44,688 nt of DNA from the NCBI GenBank assembly GCA_964420325.1, contig CAYQSU010000021.1:1-44688 (forward strand), read 5' to 3'. This DNA comes from CAYQSU01 sp964420325. Its GTDB lineage: Bacteria; Pseudomonadota; Alphaproteobacteria; Rhodospirillales; Defluviicoccaceae. The notes below the pieces were generated by a model, which saw only the letters and a list, made by a program, of their open reading frames with translations, ran no database searches and was not told where the DNA came from. Positions 24,604 to 34,166 of the stretch are shown in pieces. Numbering within the stretch: position 1 is the stretch's first letter; each line of letters starts with the position of its first letter. Made by a program: the position numbers and the translations under genes.

Positions 24604-25161
24604 CTACCAGTCGACGGGGCGGACCTCGACGACCTCGGGAACGTAGTATCGGAGCATGTTCTCGATGCCGTGCTTCAAAGTTGCCGTCGAGCTGGGGCAT
24701 CCGGAGCACGATCCCTGCATGTGCAGGTAGACGACACCGTTCTCGAAACCGCGAAAGATGATATCGCCGCCGTCCTGGGCCACCGCCGGCCGCACGCGCG
24801 TATCGAGAAGCTCCTTGATCTGGCGTGCCACCTCGTCGTCGTCGGACGCCTCGTCGGCAGCCGCGTCCGGCGGCCCCTCGGAGATGACCGCTGCCCCCGA
24901 GCTGAAGTGATCCATGATGGCTCCGAGAATCATCGGCTTGAGGGTCGCCCATTCGCGGTCCGCCATCTTGGTCACGGTGACGAAGTCATGCCCCAGAAAG
25001 ACCCCGGCGACGCCGTCGATCTCGAACAGCCTCAGTGCCAGCGGCGACCGCCGCGCCTCGTCCGGACCTGTGAAGTTGGCCGTCCCCGCCCCCATCACGA
25101 CGCAGCCGGGCAAAAACTTCAAGGTTGCCGGATTGGGCGTCGGTTCGGTCTGAATGAACAT
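24604..25161 (-). CDS. NfuA/NifU-like Fe-S scaffold or carrier protein
   Basis: A 185-residue protein. The N-terminal Nfu_N domain begins MFIQTEPTPNPATLKFLPG and ends near KMADREWATLKPMILGAIMDHF. An acidic linker (DEASDDDE) joins it to the C-terminal NifU domain VRPAVAQDGGDIIFRGF with the cluster-ligand pair CSGC. This is the usual alphaproteobacterial and mitochondrial NFU1-like architecture, which delivers 4Fe-4S clusters to targets such as lipoyl synthase. MiaB, encoded nearby, is a cluster client type, but a link is only suggestive. The start is ATG 25161. Confidence 0.93.
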   Translation of the reverse strand: MFIQTEPTPNPATLKFLPGCVVMGAGTANFTGPDEARRSPLALRLFEIDGVAGVFLGHDFVTVTKMADREWATLKPMILGAIMDHFSSGAAVISEGPPDAAADEASDDDEVARQIKELLDTRVRPAVAQDGGDIIFRGFENGVVYLHMQGSCSGCPSSTATLKHGIENMLRYYVPEVVEVRPVDW

Positions 25162-25213
25162 CGCTTTCGTACCCCGCTGTGGCAACGCATTGGCGCGCTC
25201 GCGCCGTTGCCTA

Positions 25214-26254
25214 TCACATGGTCGAGGCCATCGGCGAGATCAAGACGTCGCTCGATGCCGTGCCGAGAAACCCGACGGCGTCGAACACCTCACGCAGCAC
25301 CGGTTCGGCCAGCGCCCTCGCCTTCTCGGCACCGTCGTTCAGCACCTGATCGACATAGGCCGGCTCCCCGCGCAGCCGTCTGACCTCCTCGCCGAGCGGC
25401 GCCAGCACCGAGACCGCGCAGTCGGCCAGCTCCTTCTTGAAATCGGAGAACGACCACCCGGCGAAGCGGGCGCAGACGGAGGCGAGATCGGAGTCGGTCA
25501 GCGCCGCGTAGATGCTGATCAGGTTGCGTGCCTCCGGCCGGAGGTCGAGGCTCTCGGGCGCATCGGGCAGGAGGTCGGGATCGGTTCGCGCCTTGCGGAT
25601 CTTCAGCGCGATGGTATCCGCGTCGTCGATCAGGTTGATGCGCGAGTAGTCGGACGGATCCGACTTGCTCATCTTGCTGCTGCCGTCCTTCAGCGACATC
25701 ACCCGGGTCGCCGGCCCGAGGATCAGCGGCTCTACGATCGGAAACAGCTCGACCCCGAAGTCGCCGTTGAACTTCTGGGCGATGTCGCGGGTGAGCTCGA
25801 GGTGCTGCTTCTGATCCTCGCCGACCGGAACATGGGTCGCCTTGTAGAGGAGGATGTCCGCCGCCATCAGATTGGGGTAGGCGAACAGACCCACCGACGC
25901 GTTCTCGCGGTGCTTGCCGGCCTTCTCCTTGAACTGGGTCATGCGGTTGAGCCAGCCGAGGCGGGCGACGCAGTTGAAGACCCAGGCCAGCTGGGCGTGG
26001 CCGGGAACGCTGCTCTGGACGAACAGGATGTTGGCGTGCGGATCGACGCCCGCCGCCAGCACGGCGGCCGCCGTCTCGCGCGTGTTCGCCCTGAGCTCGG
26101 ACGGGTCCTGCCAGACGGTGATGGCGTGCATGTCGACCACGCAGAACAGGCAGTCGAACTCGCGCTGCAGCCGGACCCAGTTGCGGATCGCACCCAGGTA
26201 GTTGCCGAGATGCAGGTTTCCGGTCGGCTGAATGCCCGAAAAGATCCGTCTCAT
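25214..26254 (-). CDS. trpS: tryptophanyl-tRNA synthetase
   Basis: A 346-residue class Ic synthetase charging tRNA-Trp. The HIGH-like motif is PTGNLHLGNYLGA near residue 10 and the KMSKS loop is SSKMSKSDPSD near residue 195. Also visible are FVQSSVPGHAQLAW and the GEDQKQHLELTRDIAQKFN tryptophan/AMP region. ATG start at 26254; length normal. It follows murJ by 63 nt on the same strand, as in related genomes. Confidence 0.96.
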   Translation of the reverse strand: MRRIFSGIQPTGNLHLGNYLGAIRNWVRLQREFDCLFCVVDMHAITVWQDPSELRANTRETAAAVLAAGVDPHANILFVQSSVPGHAQLAWVFNCVARLGWLNRMTQFKEKAGKHRENASVGLFAYPNLMAADILLYKATHVPVGEDQKQHLELTRDIAQKFNGDFGVELFPIVEPLILGPATRVMSLKDGSSKMSKSDPSDYSRINLIDDADTIALKIRKARTDPDLLPDAPESLDLRPEARNLISIYAALTDSDLASVCARFAGWSFSDFKKELADCAVSVLAPLGEEVRRLRGEPAYVDQVLNDGAEKARALAEPVLREVFDAVGFLGTASSDVLISPMASTM

Positions 26255-26317
26255 CGCCTGAAGGAAGGCCTCGGTGGTCTGTGACGCGCGGGTTTATGGC
26301 CGCTCGGGCGGTGCCGG

Positions 26318-27871
26318 TCAAGCCGGGTCGCTGCCACGCATCATGCCGCGGAGCTCGCTCCAGCGTGCTGCCCCGGAGAGCTGCGCGCCCGCGGCGAAGG
26401 CGAACAGCCCGCCGACCACGAGCACTGCAAGTGCCGCAATGCGTTGGCCCTGCCCGGCGGCGAGCCAGTCGGCGAATCCCCACGCCAGGAAGCCGAGCAC
26501 CGCTGCCATCACGGCGCTGGCGAGAACGACGCGGGGGATGCGCCGGCGCAGTCGCTCGTCGACGACGAGGAAGCCGCGCCGGCGGAGGATAACGGCGAGT
26601 AGCCCGGCATTGACCCAGGCGGACACCGCCGTGGCGACGGCGATGCCGACGTGCAGGAGGGGGTGCATCAGGATAAGGCTGAGGATGACGTTGACCACGG
26701 CGGCGACGGCGGCGACCTTCACCGGCGTCGCCGTGTCCTCGCGGGCGAAGAAGCCGGGCGTCAGGGCCTTGACCAGCATGTATGCCGGCAGTCCCGCCGC
26801 CAGCGCCGTCAGCGCCGCGGCGGTCTTCTCGGTTTCCGCAACGTCGAAGGCGCCCCGCTGGAACAGCACCGCGACCACCGGCTCGGCGATGACCATCAGC
26901 GCCGCCGCCGCGGGCAGGGTGAGCAGCAGCGCGAATTCGAGCGCTCGATTCTGACTGTGATGCGCGGCCGTCGTGCTGCCGGCGCGTACCTGCCGCGACA
27001 GGATCGGCAGCAAGGCGGTGCCGACGGCGACGCCGACCACGCCGAGCGGAAGCTGGTTCACCCGGTCCGCATAGAACAGGTAGGACACCGACCCCGACGG
27101 CAGGAGCGAGGCGATCATCGTGTCGATGAGCAGATTGACCTGATAGAGGCCGGCGCCGAGGGCCACCGGCAGCGCCCGCCACAACAGGCTGCGGACCCTC
27201 GGCGTCAGCCGCGGCCGCCTGAGCCTCAGCCACACGCCGGCTCGCCCGCAGCGGATTAGCAACCACAGGAGCTGCAGTGCGCCGGCACCGGCGACGCCCC
27301 AGGCGAGCGCATGGCCCGGGGTCGGCGTCACCGGAGCGAGCCAGAGAATGGCCGCGATCAAGCAGAGGTTGAGGATGATGGGCGTCGCCGCCGCGGCTGC
27401 GAAGCGCCCGAACGAATTGAGGACGCCAGCATAGAGAGACGCCAACGAGATGCAGAGGAGATAGGGAAAGACGATCCGCGCGAACTCAACCGTGGTCGCG
27501 AACTTCTCCGGATCGGAGAGGAAGCCGGGGGCGAAGACGATCATCACGACCGGCATCGCCACCTCCATCGCCAGGACCATCACCAGGAGCGCCCAGAACA
27601 GCGTCGCCAGGGCCTGTTCGGCGAACAGCTCGGCCTCCTTCCGTCCCTCGGTCTCCAGCACCCCGGCAAAGATCGGAATGAACGCCGCCGTGAACGCGCC
27701 TTCGGCGAACAGCCGGCGGAACAGGTTCGGAAACTTGAAGGCGACGAAGAAGGCGTCGGCGACGGGGCCGGCCCCCAGCGCGTTCGCGACCAGGATGTCG
27801 CGCACGAAGCCGAACACGCGGCTGACCATGGTCATGCCGCCGACGGTGGCGATGGAGCGCGAAAGACGCAT
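26318..27871 (-). CDS. murJ: lipid II flippase MurJ
   Basis: A 517-residue MOP-superfamily membrane protein with about 14 hydrophobic segments, which moves lipid II across the inner membrane for peptidoglycan synthesis. The N terminus has the family signature TVGGMTMVSRVFGFVRDILVANALGAG...DAFFVAFKFPNLFRRLFAEGAF (in two parts), followed by FPYLLCISLASLYAGVLNSFGRF. ATG start at 27871. It sits between glnD and trpS, 45 nt after the glnD stop. Confidence 0.95.
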   Translation of the reverse strand: MRLSRSIATVGGMTMVSRVFGFVRDILVANALGAGPVADAFFVAFKFPNLFRRLFAEGAFTAAFIPIFAGVLETEGRKEAELFAEQALATLFWALLVMVLAMEVAMPVVMIVFAPGFLSDPEKFATTVEFARIVFPYLLCISLASLYAGVLNSFGRFAAAAATPIILNLCLIAAILWLAPVTPTPGHALAWGVAGAGALQLLWLLIRCGRAGVWLRLRRPRLTPRVRSLLWRALPVALGAGLYQVNLLIDTMIASLLPSGSVSYLFYADRVNQLPLGVVGVAVGTALLPILSRQVRAGSTTAAHHSQNRALEFALLLTLPAAAALMVIAEPVVAVLFQRGAFDVAETEKTAAALTALAAGLPAYMLVKALTPGFFAREDTATPVKVAAVAAVVNVILSLILMHPLLHVGIAVATAVSAWVNAGLLAVILRRRGFLVVDERLRRRIPRVVLASAVMAAVLGFLAWGFADWLAAGQGQRIAALAVLVVGGLFAFAAGAQLSGAARWSELRGMMRGSDPA

Positions 27872-27916
27872 GCTGGGTTGCGGTCGGGATTCCGGCTGCC
27901 GGCTCTCGCCTCGGCG

Positions 27917-30706
27917 CTATTCCGCCGCCGCCGTCTTCGGCGAGGAGGCGAGCTCGGGCTCGGGTCCCGAGATGGCCTCGAGCAGATGCCGCTCGATGCG
28001 TCGCAGCTTCGCCTGGTCCTCGATCTTCAGGCCGAACACGTCCTTGACGTAGAACACGTCGACGACCCTCTCGCCGTAGGTCGAGATGTGGGCGCTCGAA
28101 ATCTGCAGGTTGAGGGCGGTGAGCATCGACGTGACGTCGTGCAGGAATCCCTGCCGATCGCGGCCGTTGACTTCGATGACGGTGTGCGTGCGGCTGGCGC
28201 CGTTGTCGATGATCACCGCAGGCGGCACCTTGAACACGCGCGTGCGGCTCGGCAGCGCCTTCGCACGGACCACGCGCAGCTCCCGGGCCGGATAGATCCG
28301 TCCCGAAGCCGACGCCTCGATGCGTGTCTTCAGCTTTTCGAGCCGCTCGCCGCCTTCGAACGCCCCGCCCATGGCGTCCTGGATGCGAAACGTGTCGAGC
28401 GCCATGCTGTTGGCGAGCGTCGTCACCTTGGCGTCGACGATGTTGGCACCGGTCAGCGCCAGCGCGCCGGCCATGCGCGCGAACAGCCCGGGGTGGTCAG
28501 GCGCATACACGGTGAGCTCGGTCACCTCCATCTGCGGCTGCTGGCGCACCTCGATCCACAGCGACCGCTTCTGCCTCTCGGCCTCCCGGATCATCTCGAA
28601 ATGGCGGGCCTGGGTCTCCGTGTCGAACGCCAGCCAGTAGTCGGAGTACCCGCGTACGATGTAGGTCTCCAGCGTCACGGGGTCCCAGGAGGCAAGCCGC
28701 TCCCTGAGCCTGGCCTTGGCCCGCTCGACGCGGGCGGCACGCCGCTCTGCCGGCTGGCCCCCTTCCATCTCCATGTCTTCCAGCGCCCGGTAGAACAGCT
28801 CGCTCAGAAGCCCGGCCTTCCACGGATTCCAGATGCGCGGGCCGACGGCGCTGATGTCGGCCGAGGTCAGCGCCAGGAGGATGCGGAGCCGCTCCGGCGA
28901 CTGCACGGCGGCGACGAAGTCGCTCACCGTCTTGGGGTTATCGATGTCGCGCTTGAACGCGACCCGGCTCATCAGCAGATGGTGACGGACGAGCCACGAC
29001 ACCGTTTCCGTCTCCCAGTCGTCGAGGCCGAGGCGAGGGCACAGCGACGACGCGATCTGGGCGCCGATCTCTGAATGATCGCCGCCCCGGCCCTTGCCGA
29101 TGTCGTGGAGGAGGACCGAAAGATAGAGGGCGCGCCGCGAGTTGATCTCGCCGATGATCTCGCTCGCGGTCGGGTGCTCGTCCTTGAGCCGGCCCTGCTC
29201 GATCCTGCTGAGAATGCCGATCGCCCGGATCGTATGCTCGTCGACGGTATGGACGTGGTACATGTCGTACTGCATCTGGCCGACGACGCGCCCGAAGTCG
29301 GGGATGAAGCGGCCGAAGACGCCGGCCTCGTTGAGCCTGCGCAGCGTCTTCTCCGGATCGTTGGCGGAGGTCAGCATCTCCAGGAACAGGCGGTTGGCCT
29401 CCGGATCGCTGCGCAGCGCGCCGTTGATCCGGCCGACGCTCTGGCGGATCAGGCGCAGCGCGTTCGGATGCACGTCCACGTTCATGCGCTGCGCCTCGTG
29501 GAAGAGGCGGAGGAACTTGACGGGATCCTTGGCGAAGGCGTCGGCGGAGGCCACGGTCAGGCGGTCGCCGTCGACCCGGAAGCCTTCGGGCGCCCGCCGC
29601 CCGAACGACAGCGACGGCAGGCGGAAGAGGAACCGTGAGCGCCGGTGCTGCTCCTCGAGCACCGCGCACAGGATCCGCGTCAGATCGCCCACCGTCTTGG
29701 TGATCAGGAAATAGTGGCGCATGAAGCGCTCGACGCCGCGCAGCCGGCCGCTGCTGCGGTAGCCGAGGCGCTTGGCGATCACCTCCTGGGTGTCGAAGGT
29801 CAGCCGTTCCTCGGGCCGGCCGGTGACATAGTGGAGGTGACAGCGAACCGTCCACAGGAAATTCTGGGTCTGGCGGAAGTGGCGGGCGTCTGCCGGCGTG
29901 AACACGCCGCGGTCGACAAGCTCGCCCATGTCCTTGACCTTGTAGAGATACTTCGCGATCCAGAACAGCGTCTGCAGGTCGCGAAGACCACCCTTCCCCT
30001 CTTTGATGTGGGGCTCGAGGACATACCGCGAATCGCCCATTCGCTCATGGCGCGCGTTTCTCTCGGCGAGCTTGGCCTCGACGAAGGCCTTGCCGGTCCC
30101 CGAGACGACGTCGCCGAAGAACCGCTTATCGAAGGTCTGAAAAAGGGCTTCGTTGCCCCAAAGGAACCGCGCCTCGAGAAGGCTGGTGCGGATCGTCAGG
30201 TCCTGCTTGGCGAGCGTGACGCAGTCGTCGACCGAGCGGGTCGCGTGCCCAACCTTGAGGCCCATGTCCCACAACAGGTAAAGCATGAACTCGACGATGT
30301 CGCCGTGGCTCGCTGCAGGGCGATCCGGCAAAAGAAACATCAGATCGATGTCCGAAAACGGCGACAGCTCGGCCCGACCGTAGCCTCCCGTCGCGACGAT
30401 CGCCATTTCCTGGGGCGTTCCGGCGCCGCCGTCCTTGAAAACGTGCGTCAGGGCGAACTCGTAGATCGTCCCGACCACCTGGTCGACCAGATAGGCATCG
30501 GCATGCACCACCGCGGCCCCGTTGATCCCGTCCTCCTCGAATCGCCGGCGGATCTCGCCGACGCCGCGATAGAGCGCCGCCTTGAAGATCTGGACGAAAT
30601 TGCCGCGGGTCTGCGTGCTGCAGGGCGACCAGGACACCTGCTCCTCGAGCTCGCGAACCAGGGCACGGCGATCGATGATCTTGCGGGGACTGCTGACGCG
30701 AACCAT
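27917..30706 (-). CDS. glnD: [protein-PII] uridylyltransferase / uridylyl-removing enzyme
   Basis: The 929-residue nitrogen sensor that adds UMP to PII proteins under nitrogen limitation and removes it when glutamine is high. The nucleotidyltransferase domain has GGYGRAELSPFSDIDLMFL (Gly107-Gly108, Asp119, Asp121). The HD hydrolase domain has LLHDIGKGRGGDHSEIG near residue 535. Two C-terminal ACT domains (DHPGLFARMAGALALTGANI and DRQGFLHDVTSMLTALNLQI) bind glutamine. All key motifs are intact. ATG start at 30706 with GGAGG just upstream. A TATATAA stretch about 38 bp upstream may be a -10 region. Confidence 0.96.
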   Translation of the reverse strand: MVRVSSPRKIIDRRALVRELEEQVSWSPCSTQTRGNFVQIFKAALYRGVGEIRRRFEEDGINGAAVVHADAYLVDQVVGTIYEFALTHVFKDGGAGTPQEMAIVATGGYGRAELSPFSDIDLMFLLPDRPAASHGDIVEFMLYLLWDMGLKVGHATRSVDDCVTLAKQDLTIRTSLLEARFLWGNEALFQTFDKRFFGDVVSGTGKAFVEAKLAERNARHERMGDSRYVLEPHIKEGKGGLRDLQTLFWIAKYLYKVKDMGELVDRGVFTPADARHFRQTQNFLWTVRCHLHYVTGRPEERLTFDTQEVIAKRLGYRSSGRLRGVERFMRHYFLITKTVGDLTRILCAVLEEQHRRSRFLFRLPSLSFGRRAPEGFRVDGDRLTVASADAFAKDPVKFLRLFHEAQRMNVDVHPNALRLIRQSVGRINGALRSDPEANRLFLEMLTSANDPEKTLRRLNEAGVFGRFIPDFGRVVGQMQYDMYHVHTVDEHTIRAIGILSRIEQGRLKDEHPTASEIIGEINSRRALYLSVLLHDIGKGRGGDHSEIGAQIASSLCPRLGLDDWETETVSWLVRHHLLMSRVAFKRDIDNPKTVSDFVAAVQSPERLRILLALTSADISAVGPRIWNPWKAGLLSELFYRALEDMEMEGGQPAERRAARVERAKARLRERLASWDPVTLETYIVRGYSDYWLAFDTETQARHFEMIREAERQKRSLWIEVRQQPQMEVTELTVYAPDHPGLFARMAGALALTGANIVDAKVTTLANSMALDTFRIQDAMGGAFEGGERLEKLKTRIEASASGRIYPARELRVVRAKALPSRTRVFKVPPAVIIDNGASRTHTVIEVNGRDRQGFLHDVTSMLTALNLQISSAHISTYGERVVDVFYVKDVFGLKIEDQAKLRRIERHLLEAISGPEPELASSPKTAAAE

Positions 30707-30799
30707 GACGCCTCCGACACGTCACCCTTCATACAGGACTGGTTATATAGTGCGCGCTCGGCACCTGCACCTATTCGTCGCAAAGCCCGCCGGCGCGTC

Positions 30800-33517
30800 C
30801 TACCTCACGCTCTCCTTCCAGCGGTAGACGAGCTCGAGGGCCGCCCGCGGTGTCAGCGCATCGGCATCGAGCGTCCGGAGCTCCGCCTCCACGGCCGACG
30901 GCGGCGGTGCCTGCCTGGTTCGCCGCTCGGCGGCCCGGAACAACGGAAGATCCTCGGCAAGCCGGGCAATCGCCGACGACTGCTCGCCGATCTCCAGCGT
31001 CGCCAGCACCTCCTCCGCCCGCGCCACCACCGCCGCCGGCAGTCCGGCCAGTTGACCGACGTGGACGCCATAGGAACGATCGGCGGCGCCCGCTGCCACC
31101 TCGTGCAGGAACACGACGTCCCCCCGCCACTCCTTGACCCGCATCGTGTAGCAGGCGAGGTCATCGAGCTTGGCGGCGAGCGCGGTCAGCTCGTGATAGT
31201 GGGTGGCGAACAGCGCCCGGCAGCGATTGACCTCGTGCAGGTGCTCGACCACCGCCCAGGCGATCGACAGACCGTCGAAGGTCGCCGTTCCGCGGCCGAT
31301 CTCGTCGAAGATGACGAAGGCGCGCGGCCCGGCCTGGTGCAGGATGGCGGCGGTCTCGACCATTTCGACCATGAAGGTCGAGCGTCCGCGGGCGAGCTCG
31401 TCGGCGGCGCCGATCCGCGAGAACAGGCGGTCGACGACACCGATGCGTGCGGCATCGGCAGGCACGAAGGAACCGGCCTGTGCCATCAGCGCGATGATCG
31501 CGTTCTGGCGGAGGAAGGTGCTCTTGCCCGCCATGTTGGGGCCGGTGATCAGCCACAGCCGGTGTCCCGCGGCGAGATAGCAGTCGTTGGCGACGAAGGT
31601 GCTCTCCTGGTCGCGGGCGAGGGCGGCCTCGACCACCGGATGGCGGCCGCCTTGGACGTCGAACTCGAGGCTGTCGTCGACTACCGGTCGGCAGTAGCCG
31701 CCGTCCGCCGCGAGGTCGGCGAAGCCCGCGGCGACGTCGAGAGCGGCCAGGGCGGAAGCGGCGCGCGCGATGGCCTCGGCGTCCGCCGTCACCGCGCCGA
31801 CGAGGTCATTGAACACCGCCAGCTCGATGGCAAGCGCGCCGTCGCCGGCGCGCGCCATGCGCGCTTCCAGATCGCCGAGCTCGACCGTCGTGTAGCGCGC
31901 CGCGTTCGCCATGCTCTGGCGGAGGATGAAGGCGGCGGCGGCCGCCGACGGCATCCTCGCCGCCTGCTTGGCGGGGACCTCGATGAAGTAGCCCAGCACG
32001 TTGTTGTGGCGGATCTTCAACGCCTGCACGCCGGTCTCCGCGACGTATCTTGCCTGCAGCCGCGCGATGAGCTGCCTCGCGTTGTCCCTGAGCCGCCGCT
32101 GCTCGTCGAGGTCGGCGCGGTACCCGGCAGCGACGAACCCGCCGTCGCGGGCGAACAGGGGAAGCTCGGCGGCAAGCGCGCGGGAGAGCACATCGACCAG
32201 CGGTCCATGGTGGCCGAGGTCGCTCAAGCAGGCATCGAGATCGTGCGGACGCCCCGAGAGGCCGTCGGCAGCCAGCTCCTCGCCAAGCCATGCCGCGAGG
32301 GCGAGGCCGTCGCGGACGGCGGCGAGGTCGCGGGGTCCGCCGCGGCCGAGGCTGAGCCGGGACAGCGCCCGCTCGATGTCCGGACAGCGCTTGAGGATCT
32401 CGCGGGTGGCCTGCCGGAGCCGCGGGTCGTCGACGAAGAACTGGGCCATGTCGAGGCGGCGTTTGATCGTCTCGACGTCGGTCGGCGGCGCGGTGAGGCG
32501 CGCCGCCAGCAGCCGAGCGCCCGGCCCTGTCACCGTACGGTCGACGACGCCGAGCAGGCTGTCCTTCCGCTCTCCGGCGAGAGACCGGGTGAGCTCGAGA
32601 TTGCGTCGGGTCGCGGCGTCGATCGCCATCACCGAGCCTGTGGTCAGGCGCTGCGGCCGGCCGAGGCGGGGCAGGCTTCCCTTCTGGGTCAGCGCGATGT
32701 AGTCGACGAGGGCGCCGGCGGCGGCGATCTCGGCCCGCTCGAAGGCGCCGAAGGCGTCGAGGCTGCCGACGCCGTAGAGCGCCTCCAGGCGCCGGCGGCC
32801 GTTGACGCTGTCGAAGCGGCTCGCGGGCAGCGGCGTCAGACGCTGCCGCCAGGCGTTCGCGATCGCCGGGAACCCGGGCCGCTGCAGCAGTGGCTCAGGC
32901 ACGATCAGCTCGCCCGGCTCCAACCGGGCAAGAGCGGTCTCGAGATCGCGGCCGTCGACCGGCTGCGTCTCCAGGTCGCCGGTCGAGATGTCGGCCCAGG
33001 CGAGTCCGAGAGCGCCGCCGGCCTCGGCGCAGGCGGCGAGGTAGTTGTGGCGGCGGGAATCGAGCAGCGTGTCCTCGGTCAAGGTCCCGGCGGTGACGAT
33101 CCGGACCACGTCCCGCCGGACGAGCGCCTTGCCGCCCCGCCTCCTCGCCTCGGCGGGATCCTCCGTCTGTTCGCAGATGGCGACCTTGAACCCCTGCCGG
33201 ATCAGCCTCGCCAGATAGGCCTCGTGACTGTGGACCGGCACGCCGCACATCGGGATGTCCTCGCCGAGGTGGCGGCCGCGCTTGGTGAGCGCGATGTCGA
33301 GGGCGCCGGCCGCCTGCACCGCATCGTCGAAGAACAGCTCGAAGAAATCGCCCATCCGATAGAACAGGAGGCAATCGGGATGGTCCCGCTTGATGGCCAG
33401 ATACTGCGCCATCACCGGCGTCGGCGCGCCGTCGGGTGCGGAGCCGTCCGGCGCGGCGCCGGACGGCGACGACGGGCCCGCGGGCCGTTGCCGTGCGGTC
33501 GGATTGGTGGCGGACAC
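30800..33517 (-). CDS. mutS: DNA mismatch repair protein MutS
   Basis: A 905-residue MutS that recognises mispairs and recruits MutL. The mismatch-contact motif is MGDFFELF near residue 50, followed by GEDIPMCGVPVHSHEAYL. The ATPase has Walker A GPNMAGKSTFLR, STFMVEM, FVIFDEIGRGT and the FATHYHEL sensor. The N terminus carries a Pro/Gly/Ala-rich tail of about 35 residues. The start is taken as GTG 33517, with AGGAAGGGG about 10 nt upstream. The open frame extends to 33820 but would run through a divergent gene. It is 93 bp upstream of glnD. Confidence 0.94.
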   Translation of the reverse strand: MSATNPTARQRPAGPSSPSGAAPDGSAPDGAPTPVMAQYLAIKRDHPDCLLFYRMGDFFELFFDDAVQAAGALDIALTKRGRHLGEDIPMCGVPVHSHEAYLARLIRQGFKVAICEQTEDPAEARRRGGKALVRRDVVRIVTAGTLTEDTLLDSRRHNYLAACAEAGGALGLAWADISTGDLETQPVDGRDLETALARLEPGELIVPEPLLQRPGFPAIANAWRQRLTPLPASRFDSVNGRRRLEALYGVGSLDAFGAFERAEIAAAGALVDYIALTQKGSLPRLGRPQRLTTGSVMAIDAATRRNLELTRSLAGERKDSLLGVVDRTVTGPGARLLAARLTAPPTDVETIKRRLDMAQFFVDDPRLRQATREILKRCPDIERALSRLSLGRGGPRDLAAVRDGLALAAWLGEELAADGLSGRPHDLDACLSDLGHHGPLVDVLSRALAAELPLFARDGGFVAAGYRADLDEQRRLRDNARQLIARLQARYVAETGVQALKIRHNNVLGYFIEVPAKQAARMPSAAAAAFILRQSMANAARYTTVELGDLEARMARAGDGALAIELAVFNDLVGAVTADAEAIARAASALAALDVAAGFADLAADGGYCRPVVDDSLEFDVQGGRHPVVEAALARDQESTFVANDCYLAAGHRLWLITGPNMAGKSTFLRQNAIIALMAQAGSFVPADAARIGVVDRLFSRIGAADELARGRSTFMVEMVETAAILHQAGPRAFVIFDEIGRGTATFDGLSIAWAVVEHLHEVNRCRALFATHYHELTALAAKLDDLACYTMRVKEWRGDVVFLHEVAAGAADRSYGVHVGQLAGLPAAVVARAEEVLATLEIGEQSSAIARLAEDLPLFRAAERRTRQAPPPSAVEAELRTLDADALTPRAALELVYRWKESVR

Positions 33518-33629
33518 CGGTTCGAATCCCCTTCCTCGCGTCACGACAGTATCACGGCGGCGTCGCTTGGGACTATGCACCCCGTGAACGGTGATGATAT
33601 ATGGCGGCCTCGCCATGCAAGGAGGAGCC

Positions 33630-34136
33630 TTGGCGGAGCCCGTTCCCCCGACGTACCCGCGCGAAGTCATCGGGCTGTTCGCCGATCGCGAGAGCTTCGA
33701 GTCTGCCGTTGGCGCCCTGATGCAGGCCGGCTTCGAGCGCGCCGAGTTGAGCGTGCTGGCCTCGCACGAGTCCATCGATGTCGCCAAGCGGCCGGAAAAG
33801 ACCTGGCGAGAGGTCCTCACCGCCCTCGTCGGCGAGGCCCGCTACGAGAGCTCCCTCGTCGCCTCGGGTGCGATCTTTCTCGCCGGCGGTCCGATGGCCG
33901 CCACGCTGGCCGCGGTCATCGGGGCGGCCGTCGGCGGCATGGCCATCAAGGAGATCCTGGACGACGTGACGGCGAAGCCTCACTCCGAGGACTTCGTGCG
34001 CTCGGTCGAGGCCGGAAGCGTCATCCTCTGGGTGCGCACGGAGGACCGCGAACAGGAGGCCGAGGCGACGCGGATTCTCGGCGCCCATGGCGCGGCGAAC
34101 GTGCACTCGCATGCCGTTCCACCGGCGTCGGGCTAG
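33630..34136 (+). CDS. hypothetical glycine-zipper protein, general-stress-like
   Basis: A protein of about 168 residues, not firmly recognised. The N-terminal part (REVIGLFADRESFESAVGALMQAGFERAELSVLA) resembles the helical-ferredoxin-like opening of YflT/DUF1269-type stress proteins. A Gly/Ala-rich hydrophobic stretch (ASGAIFLAGGPMAATLAAVIGAAVGGMA, in pieces) forms a glycine-zipper-like membrane hairpin, and VILWVRTEDREQEAEATRIL closes a second alpha-beta unit. The start is taken as TTG 33630 because AAGGAGG is 4 nt upstream; ATG 33615 has no such site. It is divergent from mutS and convergent with the next gene, so transcribed alone. Confidence 0.7.
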   Translation: MAEPVPPTYPREVIGLFADRESFESAVGALMQAGFERAELSVLASHESIDVAKRPEKTWREVLTALVGEARYESSLVASGAIFLAGGPMAATLAAVIGAAVGGMAIKEILDDVTAKPHSEDFVRSVEAGSVILWVRTEDREQEAEATRILGAHGAANVHSHAVPPASG

Positions 34137-34166
34137 CGACGGCGCGCGGCAGCAACCGGGGCCGGT

